A stretch of DNA of 64,000 nucleotides, from contig NZ_JACHWJ010000003.1 in assembly GCF_014191305.1 (NCBI RefSeq), forward strand, positions 372,001-436,000, written 5' to 3'. Of this stretch, positions 59,933 through 64,000 are shown one piece after another. This DNA comes from Pseudoclavibacter helvolus (GTDB lineage Bacteria; Actinomycetota; Actinomycetes; Actinomycetales; Microbacteriaceae). The position numbers and the translations under genes were made by a program. Each line of letters starts with the position of its first letter. Within the stretch, counting starts at the first letter, position 1. The notes beneath the pieces are model-generated. The model did not search any database and was not told the DNA's origin. It worked only from the letters and a program-made list of their open reading frames with translations.

Positions 59933-61318
59933 CTACTTGACCTGGCGGATGAGCTTCTTGTTGACGAACTCCTCGATGCCGAGCGAGCCGAGCTCGCGGC
60001 CGAAGCCCGAGCGCTTCACGCCGCCGAACGGCAGCTCCGGGCTGTCGAGGCCGACTCCGTTGATGTAGACCATGCCTGCTTCGATGGCGTCGGCGACGCG
60101 CTGCGCCTGCTCCTGGTCGGTCGTGAACAGGTACGAGCCGAGACCGAAGGGGGTCGCGTTGGCGAGCTCGACGGCCTCCTCTTCGCTGCTGACCTTGTAG
60201 AGCGCTGCAACCGGCCCGAAGAACTCCTCGGTGTACGCGTCGTTATCCGGCGTGACTCCGGCGAGCACCGTCGACTGGAAGAAGTTCCCGTCGTGGCCGC
60301 CGCCTGCGAGCAGCTGCGCGCCCTGCGCGACGGCGCGCTCGACCTGTTCGGCGAGGTTCTTGGTCGCCGGTGCCGACGAGAGCGGCCCGAGCTCGGCGTC
60401 GTCCTTCGTCGGGTCGACGGGGGAGACCGCGGACATCGCGGCCGTGAACTTCTCGGCGAACTCGTCGTAGAGCGAGTCGATGACGATCATGCGCTTCGCG
60501 CCGTTGCAAGCCTGACCCGAGTTGTCGAGGCGGGCTGCGACCGCGGCCTCGACGGCCTCGTCGACGCTGTCGGTGCTGAGCAGGATGAACGGGTCAGACC
60601 CGCCGAGCTCGAGCACAACCTTCTTGAGGTTGCGCCCGGCGATCTCGGCGACGGCCGCGCCTGCGCGCTCCGAACCGGTCAGCGAGACACCGTGGATGCG
60701 GTCGTCAGCGATGATGTCGGCGATCTGCTCGTTGGTGGCGAAGATGTTGACGTACGCGCCTTCCGGGAAGCCCGCATCCGCGAAGATCCTCTCGAGAGCG
60801 GACGCAGACTCAGGGCACTGGCCCGCGTGCTTCAGCAGGATCGGGTTGCCGAGCACCAGGTTCGGACCGGCGAAGCGGGCGACCTGGTAGTACGGGAAGT
60901 TCCACGGCATGATGCCGAGGAGCGGCCCGATGGCGGTGCGGCGGATGAGAGCCGTGCCCTCGCCGCCGAGCAGCTCGATCGGTGCATCCTTCAGGAAGTT
61001 CTCCGCGTTGTCGGCGTAGTACTGCAGGATGTCGGCGCTGAAGTCGACCTCGCCGTACGACTGCTCCATGGGCTTGCCCATCTCGCGCGTGATGATCTCG
61101 GCGAGTTCCTCGCGGCGCTCGCGGTGCAGCTCGGCGGCGCGGCTCATGAGGGCGGCGCGCTCCGCGACGGTGCTGGGCTTCGACCAGGTGCGGTACGCAC
61201 CATCGAGGCTCTGCAGGGCAGTCTCGATGCCGTCCTCGGTGACGAGCGGGAATTCCTCTCCCTGCTCGCCAGTCGCTGGGTTCACAACTACGTAGGTGCT
61301 CAAACTCACTCCAGACAT
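59933..61318 (-). CDS. gabD: NAD(P)-dependent succinate-semialdehyde dehydrogenase
   Basis: 461 residues, complete aldehyde dehydrogenase fold. PWNFPYYQVARFAGPNLVLGN, catalytic Glu in VVLELGGSDPF, catalytic Cys in DNSGQACNGAKR, and EEFFGPVAALYKV. Residue pattern fits succinate semialdehyde dehydrogenases of the GabD2/Sad type. Oxidises succinate semialdehyde to succinate, feeding GABA breakdown or the alternative TCA route. Start ATG 61318, or TTG 61306 behind a GGAG. Confidence 0.93.
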   Translation of the reverse strand: MSGVSLSTYVVVNPATGEQGEEFPLVTEDGIETALQSLDGAYRTWSKPSTVAERAALMSRAAELHRERREELAEIITREMGKPMEQSYGEVDFSADILQYYADNAENFLKDAPIELLGGEGTALIRRTAIGPLLGIMPWNFPYYQVARFAGPNLVLGNPILLKHAGQCPESASALERIFADAGFPEGAYVNIFATNEQIADIIADDRIHGVSLTGSERAGAAVAEIAGRNLKKVVLELGGSDPFILLSTDSVDEAVEAAVAARLDNSGQACNGAKRMIVIDSLYDEFAEKFTAAMSAVSPVDPTKDDAELGPLSSAPATKNLAEQVERAVAQGAQLLAGGGHDGNFFQSTVLAGVTPDNDAYTEEFFGPVAALYKVSSEEEAVELANATPFGLGSYLFTTDQEQAQRVADAIEAGMVYINGVGLDSPELPFGGVKRSGFGRELGSLGIEEFVNKKLIRQVK

Positions 61319-61513
61319 TGGATGCGTGCGCGCAACATCGCGCGATTGGGTGAAGCCTAGGAGATGCGGCCTATGAAACCCAGGGTTCGGGACCGGATTT
61401 ACTAAATGTCGTTCATTTTTCTCAGGCGCCCCGTGTCCTGGACTTCGCGCGCTCCCAGCCGCGCAGCCCTATGCTCTCGACCGGCGGGAGACGCCCGCCG
61501 CTGAGAGGCGGGC

Positions 61514-63148
61514 ATGTTCGAGATGCAGAGACCGGATGCACGCGGCGGGCGCACCAGCGACCAGCCTGGCACGCTGCCAGGCGGGGAACCCAGCGCGGGC
61601 GCGACGGAAGACAACGACTTCCTGCGCGCCTTCAAGCGCTTCCTCGACCGAGTCAACGAGTCCCCGGCCGAGCAGGCAGCCCAGCGCACACCGTTCGGGG
61701 ACGAGCTGAGCGAGTTCCTCGGGGCCGACGCCGCGGCCTTGCCGGTCGTCGTGGAGGACTTCGCGAGCTACCGCATCGTCGATGCAGATCTCGCGCTCGA
61801 AGAACTCGCAGGCCGCGGTGACGCGCAGCTCATCGGCGTGGCCGGGGGATCGGCCCACGCCCACGCCGGACTCGCGGAACTGATCACGAGTGCGCACATG
61901 CGCTTCAGGAGCGGCCCGGCCGAATACGCAGAGAAAGCGACCGGCCCATCGACCACCCGACAGGTCGTGAGCTTCGGCGCTCGCCTCTTCACCTACCTGG
62001 GTGAGCCGGTTGTCGTGATGCAGCGAGCCGCTCGCGGCGACATGGGGCGTCCGCAAGGGCAGCTCGAGGTGCTCGCCGCATCCGCCCCGCTCGTCTCCCA
62101 GCTGCTCAGCGAAGTCCGCTCGCTCATGGTCGAGCGCTCCGTGCTGCGCGGCAAGGTGCTCACCTTCGAGAACAGCGACTACCGGATGGACGCTGGTGCG
62201 TCGTTCCTGGAGCGGCCGAACGTGGCCGACACCGACGTGATCCTCCCCAGTGGAGTGCTCGACTCGGTGATCGCCCACGTCGTCGAGATCGGGAAGCAGC
62301 GCGAGGCGCTGCTCGCCGCCGGCCAGCACCTCAAGCGCGGCGTGCTCCTCTACGGCCCTCCCGGCACCGGGAAGACGCTCACCGTCAGGCACCTCCTGAG
62401 CCGCACCGAGGGAGTGACAGCCGTGCTGCTGACCGGGTCAAGCATCCAATACATCGGTGCGGCGGCCGAGCTCGCGCGCACGCTGCAGCCGTCGATCGTC
62501 GTGATGGAAGACATCGACCTCGTTGCAATGGAGCGGCACGCGTCGCCGCAACCGCTGCTCTTCGAGGTGCTCGATGCGCTCGACGGGCTCGACGGCGACG
62601 CTGACGTCGCCTTCATCATGACCACGAACCGAGTGCAGGTGCTCGAGCGCGCCCTGGTGTCCAGGCCAGGTCGAGTCGATCTTGCCGTCGAGATCGCGCT
62701 CCCGGGTGGGCCGGAACGCTTCCGGCTCCTCGAGAAGTACTCAGCAGGTCTGCCCTTCAACGAGGCGGCGCTCAGGGAGGCGGCCGAGCGCGCCGAGCAG
62801 ACCACGGGTTCGTTCGCGAAGGAGCTTGTCCGCCGTGCGGTGCTCGCCGCGGCAAGGGCAGGCGTCGAACCTGACGACAGCATTCTGCTGCACGAGCTCG
62901 ACGAGCTGATGTCGGCGCAGTCCGCGCTCACACGGCGGCTACTCGGCGACGGCACGGAACCGAGCGGCGATGAGCTGGGCGAAGGTGGGATGGAGATCAT
63001 CTCCACGGCGGAGGGCGACCGCACCGGCGCCGTCACCTACATCCCGCTGGGCGCCCAGGTCGACCCAGGCTGGACCGCATACGTGCCCGATTCGGGCGAC
63101 GTCTACCGTCCGGAGCTCGACGAGCAGACGCCCGAATCTGAGCGCTGA
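61514..63148 (+). CDS. AAA+ ATPase (single C-terminal motor domain)
   Basis: 544 residues. N-terminal 245 residues form an unrecognised region with two likely subdomains. AAA+ module: Walker A GPPGTGKT (281-288), Walker B VVMEDIDLV (Glu332, Asp333), sensor 1 FIMTTNR, arginine finger SRPGRVD, then a helical lid (420-480) and an acidic tail. Closest in style to the FtsH/Cdc48-like class without protease. A -10-like TATGCT lies about 45 bases before the ATG. Partner unknown. Confidence 0.88.
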   Translation: MFEMQRPDARGGRTSDQPGTLPGGEPSAGATEDNDFLRAFKRFLDRVNESPAEQAAQRTPFGDELSEFLGADAAALPVVVEDFASYRIVDADLALEELAGRGDAQLIGVAGGSAHAHAGLAELITSAHMRFRSGPAEYAEKATGPSTTRQVVSFGARLFTYLGEPVVVMQRAARGDMGRPQGQLEVLAASAPLVSQLLSEVRSLMVERSVLRGKVLTFENSDYRMDAGASFLERPNVADTDVILPSGVLDSVIAHVVEIGKQREALLAAGQHLKRGVLLYGPPGTGKTLTVRHLLSRTEGVTAVLLTGSSIQYIGAAAELARTLQPSIVVMEDIDLVAMERHASPQPLLFEVLDALDGLDGDADVAFIMTTNRVQVLERALVSRPGRVDLAVEIALPGGPERFRLLEKYSAGLPFNEAALREAAERAEQTTGSFAKELVRRAVLAAARAGVEPDDSILLHELDELMSAQSALTRRLLGDGTEPSGDELGEGGMEIISTAEGDRTGAVTYIPLGAQVDPGWTAYVPDSGDVYRPELDEQTPESER

Positions 63149-63202
63149 GCCGGGACAGTCAAGCACGGGCCGGGACGCCCGGACGCCACCGGTGCTCGTT
63201 CC

Positions 63203-63706
63203 TCAGCTGGAGGGAGCCCGCCAGTACGTTGACGTGAAGGTGCGCGTGGATGCGCCGCCAGGGTCGCTCGGTGGGCGCGTCCCTCGGCTGAAGTCGCGCA
63301 CCTTGATGCGCCAGCCATCCGCCGTGCGCACGAACGTGTCGATGTAGTCGCCGCTTGCCGTCGTGCCGTCCGTGCGGACGAGGAGGAACTTCGACCAGGA
63401 CTTGATCGTGCTGGCATCGACGCGATGCAGTGCCGTGTCGGTCGTGTAGTGCGGGTGATACGGCTTCACGGTGTTGATGACGCGGGCGAGCGCTTCGTCG
63501 CCGCGCACCGCGTTCGGGCCGGTTCCGAACGAGAAGTTGGTCGTGAAGACCTTCCGCAGGTGGGCCCAGTCGCGGTTGTCGATGAGCTGCCCGTAGCGTG
63601 CGAGCACGTCAAGGACTTCCGCGGCGTCGTTTGCCGAGACCCGCGCATCAGAGACGTTTCCAGTCGAGTCCCGCGCATCCGCGGTGCCTGCCGCTGCCGT
63701 CGTCAT
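63203..63706 (-). CDS. SnoaL-like (NTF2-fold) protein
   Basis: 167 residues. VLARYGQLIDNRDWAHLRKVFTTNFSF and TALHRVDASTIKSWSKFLLVRTDGTTASGDYIDTFVRTADGWRIKVRDFSRG is the nuclear transport factor 2/SnoaL pattern with the Asp/His dyad positions partly kept. Often part of small-molecule catabolic clusters. Overlaps the stop of the upstream related gene by four bases. Confidence 0.88.
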   Translation of the reverse strand: MTTAAAGTADARDSTGNVSDARVSANDAAEVLDVLARYGQLIDNRDWAHLRKVFTTNFSFGTGPNAVRGDEALARVINTVKPYHPHYTTDTALHRVDASTIKSWSKFLLVRTDGTTASGDYIDTFVRTADGWRIKVRDFSRGTRPPSDPGGASTRTFTSTYWRAPSS

Positions 63707-64000
63707 CGCCCCGCCTCGAACGCCTCGAACGAGTCGAACGTCTCAGCGCCAGCGGCTGAGTACTCGCCGTCCGGTCGCTGGCGGTTGCGCTCGGTGACCC
63801 GACGGCTCGTGATGACCCAGGTGCCGTCGCGCTCTTCCAGGGTATCGAGGTAGTCGCCGCCCGCGGCCGACGCTTCGTAGGTGACGAGCACGTAGCGGCT
63901 CCAGGCCACGGCGGTGCCCGGCGCGTCACCGGCGCGGATGACGGTGTTGAGCGTGTGGTGAGACGGGAGGTGCCCGCCCGAAGCCGTGGCGAGCTGCAGC
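63703..64000 (-). CDS. SnoaL-like protein, C-terminal part (runs off right edge)
   Basis: 99 codons in frame from the window edge to 63703 (LQLATASGGHLPSHHTLNTVIRAGDAPGTAVAWSRYVLVTY...GDYLDTLEERDGTWVITSRRVTERN). A second NTF2-fold protein, paralogue of the next gene. The pair probably form a heteromer or act in the same pathway. Start lies outside the window. Confidence 0.85.
   Translation of the reverse strand, partial: LQLATASGGHLPSHHTLNTVIRAGDAPGTAVAWSRYVLVTYEASAAGGDYLDTLEERDGTWVITSRRVTERNRQRPDGEYSAAGAETFDSFEAFEAGR

Overview
The window is chromosomal DNA from a high-GC Gram-positive bacterium, most likely an actinobacterium of the order Micrococcales (Microbacteriaceae-like; inferred from gene content and style, not from a database search). 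The signs are dense GC-rich coding, many GTG starts, ATGA/GTGA gene overlaps, leaderless genes whose TANNNT -10 element lies exactly six bases before the start codon, a mycothiol-type ArsC, a BioQ/BioY pair, a LysG/LysE pair and a sortase-E-type LAxTG surface protein.

Layout. 1-4500: start of an ammonium transporter, then an operon of a DUF1684 protein, a luciferase-like oxidoreductase and a tandem acetyltransferase, then an alpha/beta hydrolase and a strong terminator. 4800-8000: accessory segment with a small ORF, a complete IS630-family insertion sequence with imperfect terminal repeats at TA, and an AT-richer single-gene GmrSD-like (DUF262/DUF1524) restriction enzyme. 8100-12900: pyrE, a septum-formation-like protein, an SRPBCC protein, then an FMN riboswitch controlling an ABC permease and lipoprotein that look like a riboflavin importer (RibX/RibY type) with no ATPase gene nearby, and a TMEM175-like channel. 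13000-19150: a tightly overlapping eight-gene operon around a soluble FtsK/EccC-type ATPase with membrane proteins and several small helical WXG100-sized proteins. This is the best candidate for an undescribed system. 19200-22900: sugar O-acetyltransferase, solitary beta-class DNA methyltransferase, DUF805 membrane protein.

21750-29700: de novo NAD synthesis (nadA, nadB, nadC, cysteine desulfurase) headed by a NrtR-type regulator; a TrmH-type RNA methyltransferase; a BioQ-like regulator divergent from bioY with two operator palindromes between them. 29900-41100: arsenic and sulfur stress island. An acr3-arsC-arsC-trxB-arsO-tetR operon diverges from arsR-arsC (mycothiol type). A CoA-disulfide-reductase/rhodanese fusion, a rhodanese and a CsoR/CstR-like repressor diverge from a small Cys-rich protein across a 34-bp perfect palindrome. 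A MerR regulator then diverges from a SulP transporter.

41100-48800: a tyrosine-recombinase trio (integrase, HTH protein, decayed zinc-ribbon partner) abuts a decaying kdp locus. kdpB lacks its 5' part and is frameshifted, kdpD has an internal deletion and frame changes, and kdpC and kdpE look intact. 48800-64000: small acidic protein, GntR regulator, LysE exporter with LysG carrying a hexanucleotide repeat, an ice-binding (DUF3494) surface protein with a Thr-Pro-rich stalk and sortase signal, assorted SRPBCC, methyltransferase, cupin and LLM enzymes, a family A polymerase-like protein, an OLD/RecF-like ATPase, a succinate-semialdehyde dehydrogenase, an AAA+ ATPase, and two SnoaL-like proteins running off the right edge. 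Several genes carry short in-frame tandem repeats or single-base frame changes, so local slippage, or assembly indels, should be kept in mind.
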